Of a stretch of 64,000 nt of DNA, positions 34,575 to 45,494 are shown piece after piece. The stretch comes from Linderina pennispora. Lineage: Eukaryota > Kickxellomycota > Kickxellomycetes > Kickxellales > Kickxellaceae. A model generated the notes under the pieces. The model was given only the letters and a program-made list of their open reading frames with translations, searched no databases and had not been told where the DNA came from. Every line of letters starts with the position of its first letter. The first letter of the stretch is position 1. Where the stretch lies: the NCBI RefSeq assembly GCF_002104995.1, contig NW_024468262.1, forward strand, positions 549,406 to 613,405, written 5' to 3'. The translations under genes were made by a program, and so were the position numbers.

Positions 34575-36914
34575 TTAGAGTAGGTTCTGGAGCTGGCGGC
34601 AAATGTCCAGGATCTGGTCCTTCTCGCCCTGCGTGTCATCCTTGGCCACCTTAGTCGCCGGTGACGGGCTAGCAGTCGATGAGCGCACCGGGCTGTTTGC
34701 CGAGGCAACACCAAAGCTGCTGATCCGCGCATTGGAAGACTTTGTTGGCGTGCGCACCGATGCTTTGCTCAGGCTCGCGGATTTGCCGAGGCCCATGTGC
34801 ATGGCTGCTGATGACCCCGGCCGCCGAGGGATCCCCGTGCGCGCGCCTGCTGCCGACTTTTCACCAGACGCAGATGCATCATGCGATGCCAGTGCCAGCA
34901 CCATCAGCTTGGCCACCAGCTCGCGGGCCTCCTGCAAGTGCTGCTCCTTCTTCTTCTCCTCAGCCTCACGCGCCTCCTTCTCCTCTGTGTCGACCTGGGC
35001 AGCCTCCTCATCAGCCAAGGCGTCTTCAGCAGTGCCATCCGATTCCTTGGCATCCTGTTGCTGATCCGCCTCCTCGTCTGGTCCGCCCAGACGCTCCGAG
35101 TTCTTGCCAACGGTCGATTGCGCATCTTCTACAGATGACGAAGCAATGGTTCAGTGCAAGAGCCAGATGCCAAACGCAGCGTCTCGGTGATTGGGACTTA
35201 CCTTCTGCCAGCTCCGCTGCGCTGATGACCTTGCCGGCCTTAATAATCGACCTGTACTCGATTGCCTCTTTGGCATCCTGTATTAGGTGTTCGAGATTAG
35301 AAATCAGGCGTTCATATGCTTTGTCCTCCATAAGCGCCGATCTCAGAGCCTATTTGGCGAGCGGTGAGGAGCTTGGATTGTGTTGTTGGGAATATACAGG
35401 TGCGCAATATATGTATGAATGTTGTGCGGAGGCTGTGACGAGAAAGTGCGGTTCTCACTATCATCACCATCATTGCCATGATGTCCACGACAACACAAGA
35501 CCACATTTCACTGCACAACAGGCAAAGAGAGAACGCCGCACTTACCTCGTCGTTAATTTCGATATCAATGGCTGCCTCTGCGTCAAACGGCACCCTGTTC
35601 TTCAGCTGCTTGTTCAGGTCCCTGATCTTCTCGGTCTGCTGCTTGACGCGGGCTTCAAGCTGGGCATTGACAGCCATCAGCGACTTGTTTGAGATCTCAA
35701 GGTCCTGGATCTACACAGCGAGTAATCAATAAAAGCTGATCAGCGATGCATATATCGATAGGAGGCAAGGCACATCTGGCCTGACTCTCCTAGGCCAATA
35801 TACCAGCAGCCAGATGACGACAGTGGAGATAAAGACAATCACCCGACCACCGCCAACTGCACATGCAAAAAAAAAAAAGCAAGTCACTCCGCCGAAATTA
35901 GCGTTCGCCCGCGGCTTATTCCTATGCACTGCAACGTACCTTCCGGCTGACCCGCGCCTCGGCAGCCTCCATCGATTCCTCCGAGGGCTGCATCACGGTG
36001 CTGTTGGACCGGCTGCGACCAGATTCCCGAGAGGCGTTTGACAGGGCGGACTTGACAGCATCCCGTGCGTTCTGTACCTCAGCGGCGTGGTTGACCAGAT
36101 GTGAGCCGATGTTCGATGATGGCGACTGCGGGATGGGGTTCAGGAACATGGTATCGCCCATCGGCGTCTTTGCGCGCATCGGCCCAATCACCCGCGCTCC
36201 ACCGCGCGCAACATTGACGACCATTGGCGCATTCGGGTCAGCCGACGACGGCGGCCGATGCCCAGTGGCTGTGCCTGGCCTGCCTCCTGGCTGCTGCTGC
36301 TGCGGTGGCGGCACCACCTGCAGTGCGCTGCTCGGACGGCTACCACTCAGCGGCGGCATCGGCTGCTGACCAGCCATCACCATCGCACCCGGCATGCCCA
36401 TGCCCATGGTGCCAAAGCCGCCGCCAAACATGTTAGCCATGCCCATAGGAACCGGGTTCTGCTGCGCCATGTGGCCGGGCCAGAACCCCGTCACCGTGCT
36501 TGGCCGGCCCGACCGTGACGGCGCCCGCTGCTGCCCGTGCGGCGATTGCGGCGGTTGCTGCTCAGCCCGGCTGCCGGACCGGACGATGTTGGCCGGATCG
36601 CCGGCCATACCCTCGTAGTACGAGTTCATCCGCTGGCGGCCCATCGCGTCCTGCTGCTGGTGCGCATAGCTGACCTGGTGCGTGTAGTCGAGCTGGTGGT
36701 TGAGGAACTGCGCTGCTGAGGGAGGCCGCCGCATCTGTGCGCCCACGGGAGGCACCGGCTGCCCATTGCTATGCGACGGTGTGATGACCCGCGCTCCGCC
36801 GGGCAAGACGCGCGCCTGCGGCTGCATGCCGCTATCAGCGAACCCCGGGCCCTGCGCCCTACTGCTGGGACGCAGGATATTTGTTGCCTTGGCTCTACTG
36901 GGCGCTCTTTCCAT
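34575..36914 (-). CDS. coiled-coil protein with disordered N-terminus (4 exons), unknown
   Basis: I do not recognise the family. Four exons with GT-AG introns: 36914-35940, 35710-35546, 35349-35202 and 35128-34575, giving 613 aa with all junctions in frame. Residues 1-325 are Pro/Gly/Met/Gln-rich and disordered, with two similar GGARVITPSHSNG / GGARVIGPMRAKT motifs. Exon 2 is a coiled coil (IQDLEISNKSLMAVNAQLEA); exon 3 is helical (ALRSALMEDKAYERLISNLE); exon 4 is acidic and Gln-rich, then a Lys/Glu coiled coil (EKEAREAEEKKKEQHLQEAR) and a basic Ser-rich tail ending QILDICRQLQNLL. The layout suggests a cytoskeletal or centrosomal scaffold, which is inference only. This is the most intron-rich gene of the window. 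Confidence 0.75.
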
Positions 36915-37196
36915 TTCTTCAAGCAAAAAATAAAAGTAAAAGCGGGCTGGGGTCTAAATTTGAAAAGCTGGATTCGAGGAGTCCTATTACTGAAATGCGA
37001 ACAAATGGAGCGAAAGAAGGCGAAAGACAGCTGAAACCAAGAAATCCGGCCGAGTCATCATCCCCCTAGGTTTGTTTACACCCCCTGGCGCTGACTGCTA
37101 CTCCGACGATCAAGCAAAACTTTTTATTCTGAGCCACAAAGTGCTGGTCAAAATAGACGAGAATAGGCTCAGCGTCCGATATGGCCTCGGGGCTGG

Positions 37197-40173
37197 CTAG
37201 ATATGCCGCGGCAGCAGCAGAAGATCAGAGAGCTCGGCCAGGTAGTACTCGACCTTTGACAGCGACGTCTGGCCGAAATCAGCAATCTCGACCAGGTGGT
37301 GCTTTCCGTCAAAGAAGTGCGAGTGCTTCAGGAACCAGTCCTGCAGGTCGCCGCGCTTCTTGTCCAGCAGCTTGGTAATGTACCGCTTCTCGGCATCGGT
37401 CCCCTGCTCATAGCCGTCCGTGGGCACAAACGTGACGTACTTTTCGACCACCTCTCTGGTGAACGTCACCATGTCCGGGTCCTTGGCAGTAAACACTCTT
37501 GGTCCTTCCTCGTCCAGCACCTTTTTGCGCTGGCGGTTCTGCATGTCGACAAAAGTGCGGAACTTGTCCTTGGTCTGGCCCCACATGTCGAATTTCTGCT
37601 GCTCCAGGCGCGCACAAAAGTCGCGCACGGTCTGCTCCTCGTCGGCCATCTCGCGCTCCATCCGTCGCAGCTCCTGGCCGTGCTTGTCACACATATGCTC
37701 CGCCCACTTGTCCTGCACGCGGCGGAGGGCTATTTTGCACATCACCTCACACATCACCGCCTGATATTCGACGTCACGGAATGCCGCACTGACATTGTCC
37801 ACCGCTGCCCGGTCGTGCTGTACACCGATATCCCACTTTTCGATTTCGCTGCAGTTTAGCAGGGACTGCGGGAAGGCGCCTAGAAGGTCAGGGTGCTCGG
37901 TATACAGCGTCGAGAACCAGGCCAGAGCCAGGCTGACAAACTGCTCCTGGTCGAGGTCAAACTTTACATAGTTGGGCACCAGCAGCACCGGCCATGTATG
38001 GAACTGGGCGATCGCGCCCTGCCGTAACAGAAACACAACGATCTCCCGCAGCTCCGCCCGTCGCTCGTGCCGGATCTGGTCCCGCCCGCCGTCGTCCTTG
38101 GCCGAGCTGCTCGGCTTTGGCTTGTCATTCAAGCCCAGTGCGTCGAGCACATGGATTGCTGGACGTGGCAAGTGCAGCAGCGCCAGCAGCTTGGGCAGCG
38201 AGCACAGGTGGAAGCCTTGGCTGTTGAACTGGCTTATCAGTGCAGGCGTCAGCTGCTTGAGCGTCGGAGTGTACGTGTGGCCCAAATTGACCGGGCACAC
38301 GACCCGTGCGACATTCCAATAGATCAGGTGAGCAACCAGCCGGCACAGCTGCGCAAACGAGCAGTCCTACCAGCGTGTGCAGCATTGCCAGCGTCTTATT
38401 CGGCGTTGCACGCTCAATAACCGCCACTAGCGTGGGCGACGCATCGGCAAACAAGAGCTGTCGGCGAAGGGTGTTGGTGTCGCCAAGCAGCAAAATTGCA
38501 TGGTACGGCTTGATCCGTGGGTAGAGCCCGTGCTGGTGCTCGCGCAGCTCGCGTCCAGTGACAATGACATCAGCCTGTTCCACCGCCCCACGTGCCATGC
38601 CCTTGCCCTGGTGCGTGTGTGTCCACGGCTTCGCTGGCAAGCCATGCGCCATTGCACCGCTCGACTCGTAGTTGAATCCGATGTCGCCGCTCTGACTCGG
38701 CGCAAACAGTGCTGGCCCCCAGTACTCCTGCACTGGTGGGGCCACTGATTGGGATACCTGTCGCAATGCATCTAATCTCTGGCTTAGCTGCAGCTGGCTG
38801 GCAGCAGATATGTCGAGCGCGCTGCCTGGTGTGCTTTCTGACGGCGTGGCTGGCCGCGGTGTGGTAGCCAGGGACACAACATTGCTGCGATCAACAAGAT
38901 TGTTGCTGTTGTGTCCAGTCTGGCCGTATCCCGAGTTGAAGAATGCTCGTGGCCGTGCTGTCGGCACTGGCCGGTTGAGTCCCGGTCCGCTGGGAATCTG
39001 CAGCGACACCATGATCCGCTTGTGAATGTGCAGGTTGACCAACTCGCTGTTGCGCAGGCCGTTGTACAGCTTGATCAGATCGCAGGCTAGCGAGGACCTT
39101 GCAACCAACTCCTGGATGTACCTGGCCGACGTGTACCTGTCCTTCAGGGCCATGTCATTGAGGCTGCGAATAACCCGCGACTCTGTCAGCACATAGTTTG
39201 CACCATTCTGCTCGATCTGCAGCGCCTTTGTGAGCCGCTTCAACACATGCCCATACAGCAGATTGGCCAGTGTCTCGACCCCAGGGGCCGTGTTGTCCAG
39301 CATGAACACGATATGGAACAGCGAGTCGTACCGCGGTTTGCGGTACCCGCGTCGCTTCCATTCTTTGCTGTCACGTACAGCCCACTCCCCTTCTGATATC
39401 GCGCTGTCTCCGGCCTCGCTCGGCTCCCGGTGCATCATCAGATTCAACAGCCCCAGATCCGCGAGCAGCTTTGTGCCATGATGTCGCGACGCCCGCCCCA
39501 CCATCATATCGGACTTGACCTTCCACCCGTCAAAATCCGTCATCGATGCAAACCGTGACATCGAGTCGGCTTCGTCCTGCTCCGTGTCATAGTAATCAGG
39601 ATCCTGTGCCCGCTCATTGGGGTCGTCGCGCAGAGGATGGCCCACAAACAGAACCTTGTCTATCGCCACCTGGAACCGCTGATCGCTCATCGACGGCTTG
39701 GGCGAGAACAGCTGTGCTAGGAACTTTGTCTCGAACCCGTGCATCGATTGCTCCATGCATGGTCTCCGATCGCCCTCGCTCCCAAGCTCGGCAGCCAGTG
39801 CCCCGCCGGTGAACTGCCGCACGCTACTGGCGCTTTCGCTCGTCCTTGCGTCCTTTGGTGCTGGCTTGGGCTGTGTCATTGCCGTAGCAATCGATGTATA
39901 GCTGTCGTTGCGTGACGCCATGCCGTCTTTTATCCGTCCGTCTGTGTGCGCTGTCTCGACTGCGCTCTTGTCGTGCGATTCACCAGCATCAATGCTGCCC
40001 TCCTTGCTGAGCCGGGTGCTACGCTTGCGTGCTTCAGCCGCTTCATTTTCGCTTAAAACTGACTTGGCGTACTCGTAGTCGAACTGTGTTAGCGGATAAC
40101 GAAGAGGCAGGTGATCGCCCTTGGACGAATATGTGGCTAGAAACACCCCTAGGATCGCGTCTTCTGCCTTCAT
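37197..40173 (-). CDS. NPR3: Npr3/NPRL3 subunit of the GATOR1 (SEACIT) complex
   Basis: Npr3 with Npr2 and Iml1 forms the GAP complex that restrains TORC1 on the vacuole when amino acids are short. The start MKAEDAILGVFLATYSSKGD (40173) matches the family N-terminus; an in-frame ATG at 40284 adds 37 unlikely residues. The longin-like part is split by a long disordered insert (FQVAIDKVLFVGHPL; YDSLFHIVFMLDNTAPGVET). A one-base shift near 38370 restores SFAQLCRLVAHLIYWNVARV, matching NPRL3. Winged-helix LREIVVFLLRQGAIAQFHTW follows, and the end is FLKHSHFFDGKHHLVEIADF, the family's terminal motif. Between them sits a coiled-coil-rich insert of about 200 residues (QDKWAEHMCDKHGQELRRME). About 990 aa after correction. 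Confidence 0.85.
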
Positions 40174-40450
40174 GTCTATGCAGCTGGCGAATATGTGAAG
40201 ATAGTGGCAGGCGAAGGGTTGCAAAAAGTGTGCAAAGGTAGGAAGTGGGGGCGGCACGTCGTCAACCGCCTTTGGCTGATTCATCGCCAAATGGATGCGT
40301 GCGGATAGTATGGCATTCGGAGAGGAAGTAGATCAGTTGATTCCGATTTTTGGGCTCTGTCCCCTATGTCTCGCTATGACTTCAGCTAGCTGGATTTGGA
40401 ATACGTGCACTTATATACATTGCATTCGCTTAAAACAATGTAAACATATC

Positions 40451-40973
40451 TTAGCAGCACCCGTCCTTGGTGTGTGACATTGGCACCACGCTAAACGGCG
40501 TTGACTCCTCGACTGGATTCTTGATCTGAGTGAACCCATCGATGATCGAGCCTTGGCCAATTTGGTGCTTCAGCCTACGCATCATCGCCCTATACCTGAT
40601 CCCCTCGACACTGATCTGGCCCAGCGTTAGCCCAAGGCAGATAACGCAGAACATGGGGATATACACGTTCATGATCGCAATCATCAGCACGTAGCGGAAC
40701 AGCGTCACCACAAAGTAGATGCATGCCCGCGGGAAGATGCGCCACGGCTGTCCAGGCTTGTCCTGGATGAGGTCAATGCTCAGCGAGAGCAGGCGCTCGG
40801 CAATTCCCAGCACAATGAGGAAGAAGTATGCCAGAGCAAAGCTTGCCATCTGTCTTGAGACTGTATGCCTTGAAAACCAAGTTCAGATAGATTGGGAACT
40901 GCTCATGATTGCTACTGCGGGCCATCAGCGCGTGGTGAGCATGCATGAACGCGTCAGCAAGAAGAGCAGTCAT
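40451..40973 (-). CDS. Ctr-type copper transporter, copy A (frame broken by one base)
   Basis: Small three-helix Ctr-like protein, inverted paralogue of 42228-42722. It starts MTALLADAFMHAHHALMARS (40973), then FPIYLNLVFKAYSLKTDG, then helix 1 FALAYFFLIVLGIAERLLSL, helix 2 with the MIAIM (MxxxM) motif, and helix 3 with GLTLG (GxxxG), the two signatures of Ctr transporters. The C-terminus is diverged and ends GCC. Compared with copy B, one extra base lies at about 40848-40853 (ggcaagcttt against ggaaacttt), which splits the frame. It could be a consensus error or true inactivation. Corrected length 173 aa. It lacks the Met-rich N-terminus usual for plasma-membrane Ctr proteins, so an organelle role is possible. 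Confidence 0.6.
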
Positions 40974-42227
40974 CGCAGTTCAGGATATTGTCAATGGAGA
41001 GCGGGTAAAAGTGAATGCAATGCAGAGAAGAGAAAGCGTGCGGTTTCCTCTGCTTCTGCAATGACTCTTTGAGATACCCTTGACATTGGAAAATGGTGGC
41101 TAGAGCCGAGACCACTTTTCATTCACCACATCTTCCCTCATGTTGGCCTCCCGCAATAACCGAACCTGGGCCGAGACCCAGTTAGCCTTGATCCACGCTG
41201 AGGGGTTTTTACCGTAGCTATCGAATGCCATCAGCAAGATGTATTTGCAGCAAGGACAGCAGCGGGAAGAAGCTGGGAGGCACTTGTGTTTGAGGAAAAT
41301 TAAGGACGAGAGTGGTTTTTTTAAAAGAACCATGGTGTTTACAAGAGTTGCTGCTGCTACATGGTGCTTTTCATTCATGCCAGATAGCAGTGGATGGATA
41401 TCATCAAGAGCCTGCTAGAAGTAGCACCTCCAATGGCCATAAAGAAAATGTACATGGCAATATTGGTCAATGCATGTCTCAAGGTCAGCGACAGCAGTGA
41501 TATTCATGTATGCAATTCTAGCATTGCAGTGTGTAGCTTGAATGTCATTACAAGATGGACATGCCTTTGAATGCGGGTGGGCTGGCAGTAAAGGCGTAGC
41601 GCTGCAAAGGTGCTATCGCTTGCAGGCAAAATCGTGATGGGAAATATAATAGTGGAATTTGGAGAAACCCGCACTACAGAATTGCTACTAGCTCCTTCGC
41701 CTTACCATACCTGGCAGATCTGCCAGCTGCCTGCCAAGGCATGCATTTAGGAGGATGTGCGTCCAAATGAAGCAGGTCTGCTTGGAGCGGCCAGAATGCA
41801 TATGACAATACTTCCGCCGGCCCAACCCGCCCATACATGTGCGGCAAACCTTGCTATGATGGTGCTGCGGTGGGGAAGAGTGGCGAACCCCTGTAAATTG
41901 ATTGTTGACCTTTTTTGTTTCTTGCATGCCGGAATGTCTTGGGAACGTCCTTCGAACGATGCATGGAACAACCCTCCCGAACAGCCCCATTGGCCAGTGA
42001 AGTCCTCCAACGTGCTCCGGTCAGGCGGGATTGCCCACACACATTGCGCGAGGGGCGTATTCCAAAAATAGCAATTTTCCAAGCTGGTTCTACAGTGAGC
42101 AGCCCTTGCCCGGCACTTCAAAAACAACAGCCTATCCCCACGGGAGCTGAAAAAGTATTAAACGTCGCTGTTTTCTATCTCTCGTCCGCCCTCAACTTTT
42201 TTCTCTTTTTATACTTGCTCTAGTAAA
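40974..42227. other. spacer between inverted Ctr copies, no supported gene
   Basis: About 1.25 kb of lower-complexity, AT-richer sequence between the two divergent copper-transporter genes. The regions just upstream of the two starts are not homologous, so the duplication covers only the coding part. A TATA-like tttttatac lies about 20 bp upstream of the copy B ATG. Small open frames here look like noise. Confidence 0.5.
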
Positions 42228-42722
42228 ATGTCTACTCCCCTCGTTGACGCGTTCACACAGGCTCACCACACACTCGTGGCCCGCAGCACCGACCATAAGC
42301 TGTTCCCAATCTACCTGAACCTGGTTTTCAAGGCATACAATCTCAAGACAGATGGAAACTTTGCTCTGGCATACTTTTTCCTCATTGTGCTGGGAATTGC
42401 CGAGCGCCTGCTCTCGCTGAGCATTGACCTCATCCAGGACAAGCCTGGACAGCCGTGGCGCATCTTCCCGCGGGCATGCATCTACTTTGTGGTGACGCTG
42501 TTCCGCTACGTGCTGATGATTGCGATCATGAACGTGTATATCCCCATGTTCTGCGTTATCTGCCTTGGACTGACGCTGGGCCAGATCAGTGTCGAGGGGA
42601 TCAGGTACTGGATGATGATGCGCCAGGTCAAGCGCGCCAAGGCCCACCAGGCGCTGGACGGCTCGGCCGAGTCGTTCGGGATGCCGCCCAAGACATCGCA
42701 CATCAGCGAGTCATGCTGCTAA
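42228..42722 (+). CDS. Ctr-type copper transporter, copy B (intact)
   Basis: Intact paralogue, 164 aa, starting MSTPLVDAFTQAHHTLVARS. Helix 1 is FALAYFFLIVLGIAERLLSL; the second helix carries Met97-x3-Met101; the third carries Gly114-x3-Gly118. In Ctr transporters these form the Cu(I) selectivity filter and the helix packing of the trimer. The TM1-TM2 loop is short (IQDKPGQPWRIFPRAC). The C-terminus ends SHISESCC, a double-Cys end that could bind copper or be lipidated. Bases 42378-42568 are identical to copy A while both ends are diverged. Family call from the MxxxM/GxxxG spacing; a non-transport homologue is not excluded. Confidence 0.65.
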   Translation: MSTPLVDAFTQAHHTLVARSTDHKLFPIYLNLVFKAYNLKTDGNFALAYFFLIVLGIAERLLSLSIDLIQDKPGQPWRIFPRACIYFVVTLFRYVLMIAIMNVYIPMFCVICLGLTLGQISVEGIRYWMMMRQVKRAKAHQALDGSAESFGMPPKTSHISESCC

Positions 42723-42771
42723 ACTCCTCCTCTGTCTCTATTTAATTGTAATTAGCAATCAAACCACTATC

Positions 42772-43558
42772 TTACTTTCTGCGGCTCTTGAATTCGATGA
42801 AGGCGCGCTTGTCCAACCGCTTGACCTTGCGGATGTCAGCGTCGCGCTTCTTCCAGGTGCTCTTGCGCAGCATAATCGGGCGGCTTCCGACGTACTTGCC
42901 GTTGAATTCGCGCCAGGCGGCCAAAAAGTCGTCGGGGCTGGCAAAGCTCAGGAAGCCGTAGCCCTTGCTCTTACCCGATTTCTTCTCGACCACCACCAGC
43001 GCCCTCTGCATGGTCGGGAACTTGCCAAATACCTGCTCGAGCATCTCGGTTGTGACGTCTGGGCCCAGGTTGCCGGCAAACAGGCGGTAGTCGTCCTCGG
43101 GCCACTCGGCCAATGTCTCGTCCTCCCAGACCTGGCCGCCGGCCATGCGGACCACTCGCCGCCGCTTGCTACGCGGCTTCTTGTCGTCAGTCTCATGATC
43201 CTTGGCTGGCTCGGCATTGTCTGCGGCTTGCTCCGAGTACGGGAGATACGTGCTCTGTGTGTAGTCGTAATAGTAGTATTGGCCGCTTACAGGTGTTGTA
43301 GAGCCATGTGTAGCCGCTCTCGTCTGTCACATACGTGTACTGCTCGCTGGCATCGCCGCCTTGCGCTGGTGGGAATGTGGATTCTGCTGGGGCTGGCTTG
43401 GCCTGCGGGTTCTGGCGATGTCGGAGTGCCGGGGATGCTGTCGCTGTTTGGTGGCCGACGCCGAGGGCTTGTTGAGCACTGGCTCAGCAGGACAGCGTGG
43501 CTGGTCTTGTGCTGCCCAGTGGCTTCCGAGCTCTGACACGGTTTCTGTTTGGTAACAT
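42772..43558 (-). CDS. RBM42-like RNA-binding protein (single C-terminal RRM)
   Basis: RNA-binding protein with one RRM at the C-terminus, matching animal RBM42 in layout: GGQVWEDETLAEWPEDDYRL precedes the RRM with RNP2 LFAGNLG and RNP1 KGYGFLSF, then GKYVGSRPIMLRKSTWKKRD. RBM42 is linked to RNA processing and stress granules. Upstream is a basic KKPRSKRRRVV and Tyr-rich GQYYYYDYTQSTYLPY. A surplus C in the CC near 43296 hides YTYVTDESGYTWLYNT; correction joins it to VSGQYYYYDY. Another shift lies near 43400 (QNPQAKPAPAESTFPP). The 5' end is uncertain; the ATG at 43558 is provisional and one more shift or an intron may be needed. Confidence 0.75.
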
Positions 43559-43761
43559 GACTTTTAATAGAGAAAAGACTGAGGGCTGGCCAGGACTGAT
43601 AGCGCACCATCACCATCTCGGGATATTAGAGCTATGCTGGATATGGGCATGTAATGGGAACACGCCATTACCCCAAACTCCTCCCTGACATGACATGCTG
43701 CTGCATGTGTATTTGAGGATGCTTGTATTAGAATTACAATCATTGTAGAAGGATGCAGTTT

Positions 43762-45256
43762 TTATGCAGGAGTGGGTGTGCCTGGGACAATAACAGACTC
43801 GCCCGACCCGACAATCAGCGCGACGCTCTCTGCCGGAATGCACGCCAGGCCCGGAAACGCCGGCGGCTGCACAACCGACGCTGCGCTGTCAGCCGAGAAC
43901 ATCGACAGCGCCGGCGAATGCACAGCACGATGGGCGCTGGCCGGCTCCGACAGAGTCGAGTCGGGAGACGCAGTGTTGAGATGACGGTACCGCCGCGACG
44001 TATGGAGCCAGGACGCTGCATTGCGTGCCGCCCGCGGGTTTGCCAGATAATCAATTGTGCGCATACCGAACCACCACAGGCGAATGTGGAAGCCCAGTAA
44101 CAAAGCCAGGCCCAGCGCAGAGACCACGGCAATAATTATGTAAGCAGCCAGCAGTGTCAGACACAGAACAACGACAAACTGCGACGGGCTGCCGGAGCCG
44201 CCCAGCACTCGCCACAGCGTATCCTTGAACTCGGCTTGGCGGCCGACTGACACGCACACGACACGGATAGCACACGCCAGCAGCAGCATGATGTGCGCTA
44301 GGGCCAGGGCCTATGAACGAGAAGAATAAGCGGTAGTTGGTGTCGGCAATGCACGTGTTGAGCCAGCGACAGTGGTGGTCGTAGCCGCCGACGCACTTGT
44401 TGCAGCGCTTGCAGTGGCGAGTGCCTGGGTTCACCAGCACGCAGCACACCTGGCACACGCTGGTCACGGCGTCGACCACCGGCACACCGCGCTCAAACAC
44501 ATAGTTGGTGTTGCGACTGCCGTGCACTAGCCGCACCTCAGAGGCCTCGGTGCAACTCAGCGATGTCCACAGATCCAGCACAACCGTCGCAGCACTCAGC
44601 ACTACTGCACCGGCCAGCACCACATACCATGGGCCCGCACGATCCGCCACCCGCAGATAGAGCAGGATCGCCGAGTAAAACCCGCCCAGCAGCACGCCAA
44701 TCACCGCCCAGTGGATAAGGAACAGCAGGTCCCACGGCCGCTCAAACCCGTGGCGCCGCAACCACAGCACCGTTGCACCGTGGGGAACCGACTCCGACGC
44801 AGGCACGAGCTGGGCCGCCCGCGTCCCGCCACCGTCCAGGGAGCCGTCACCCGACGCGCCAATGAACGGCGGGTGTGAGCCTATCTGTACCAACGTGGCC
44901 GACTCGGACGCCGACAGCGCCATGGTCCGCACACTACACGGCTGCTTGGCAAAGCCGCTGTCGTACCCGCTGTGGTCGTCCGAGATGGTTTCGCACTGTG
45001 TGCTGGCGCGCTGGTGCTCGGCCTCGCTGCTGTCGTCGGATGCGGTGCTGGGCGCATAGTCGGAGCCGACTATGTCAAAGTCATGGATTGCCTGCGTCGA
45101 CGCTGTGCGTTTGCGTGAGAATATCGGCACAAAGACGCTGTACGAGGGCTCCGGGTCCTCGTGGCTTATCCGCTCGCCGCTGGCCCACTCGTGCGAGCTG
45201 CGCGGGGACCCATCCGGGCTGGCGGTGGGTGTGGTTTCGTCGTGGTCTAGCGGCAT
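43762..45256 (-). CDS. DHHC palmitoyltransferase, ZDHHC1/11-like
   Basis: Second S-acyltransferase of the window. About 160 disordered Ser/Asp/Glu-rich residues come first, then helices [20 protein letters not shown] and [20 protein letters not shown], then the Cys-rich domain ([20 protein letters not shown]) with DHHC at about residues 293-296 ([12 protein letters not shown]) and NYRLFFSFI. The WLNTC form and the sequence around it resemble the ZDHHC1/11 group more than Pfa4 or Erf2. A surplus base (GGCCC) near 44312 splits the frame; the rest carries two helices ([37 protein letters not shown]) and a Ser/Ala-rich tail. About 498 aa. Confidence 0.82.
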
Positions 45257-45494
45257 TATCAGCGAGCACTACAGACCATGTCCTTGTATCATGCAAGCGC
45301 AAAGCTGGGAGATGGGTAGAGTACAGAAAAACTATAGCGAGAGTATCGAGAAAGGAAAGAGAAATTCATTTTTCAAAACCACCCGAACTATCAGGAACGC
45401 CCCCAAATTTCGGCGATCACGTTGTTGGGCTCTAGTCCAATGCCTTTCCAGTAAGCGTGAGGCTGGATCGAACTACAATAGTAGACGTCCTGCC

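Noticed and set aside
34742-35692. Plus-strand frame of 316 codons
   Set aside because: Lies opposite exons and introns of the coiled-coil gene; His/Pro/Ser-rich shadow with no domain.
40174-40284. Upstream ATG of Npr3 at 40284 as the start
   Set aside because: Adds 37 residues (MNQPKAVDDVPPPLPTF...) not seen in the family; MKAEDAILGVFLATYSSKGD aligns with known N-termini. It remains a possible alternative.
45440-45490. tRNA-like sequence near ggctggatcgaactac
   Set aside because: No pair of A and B boxes at proper spacing and no cloverleaf; only a chance resemblance to a T-loop.
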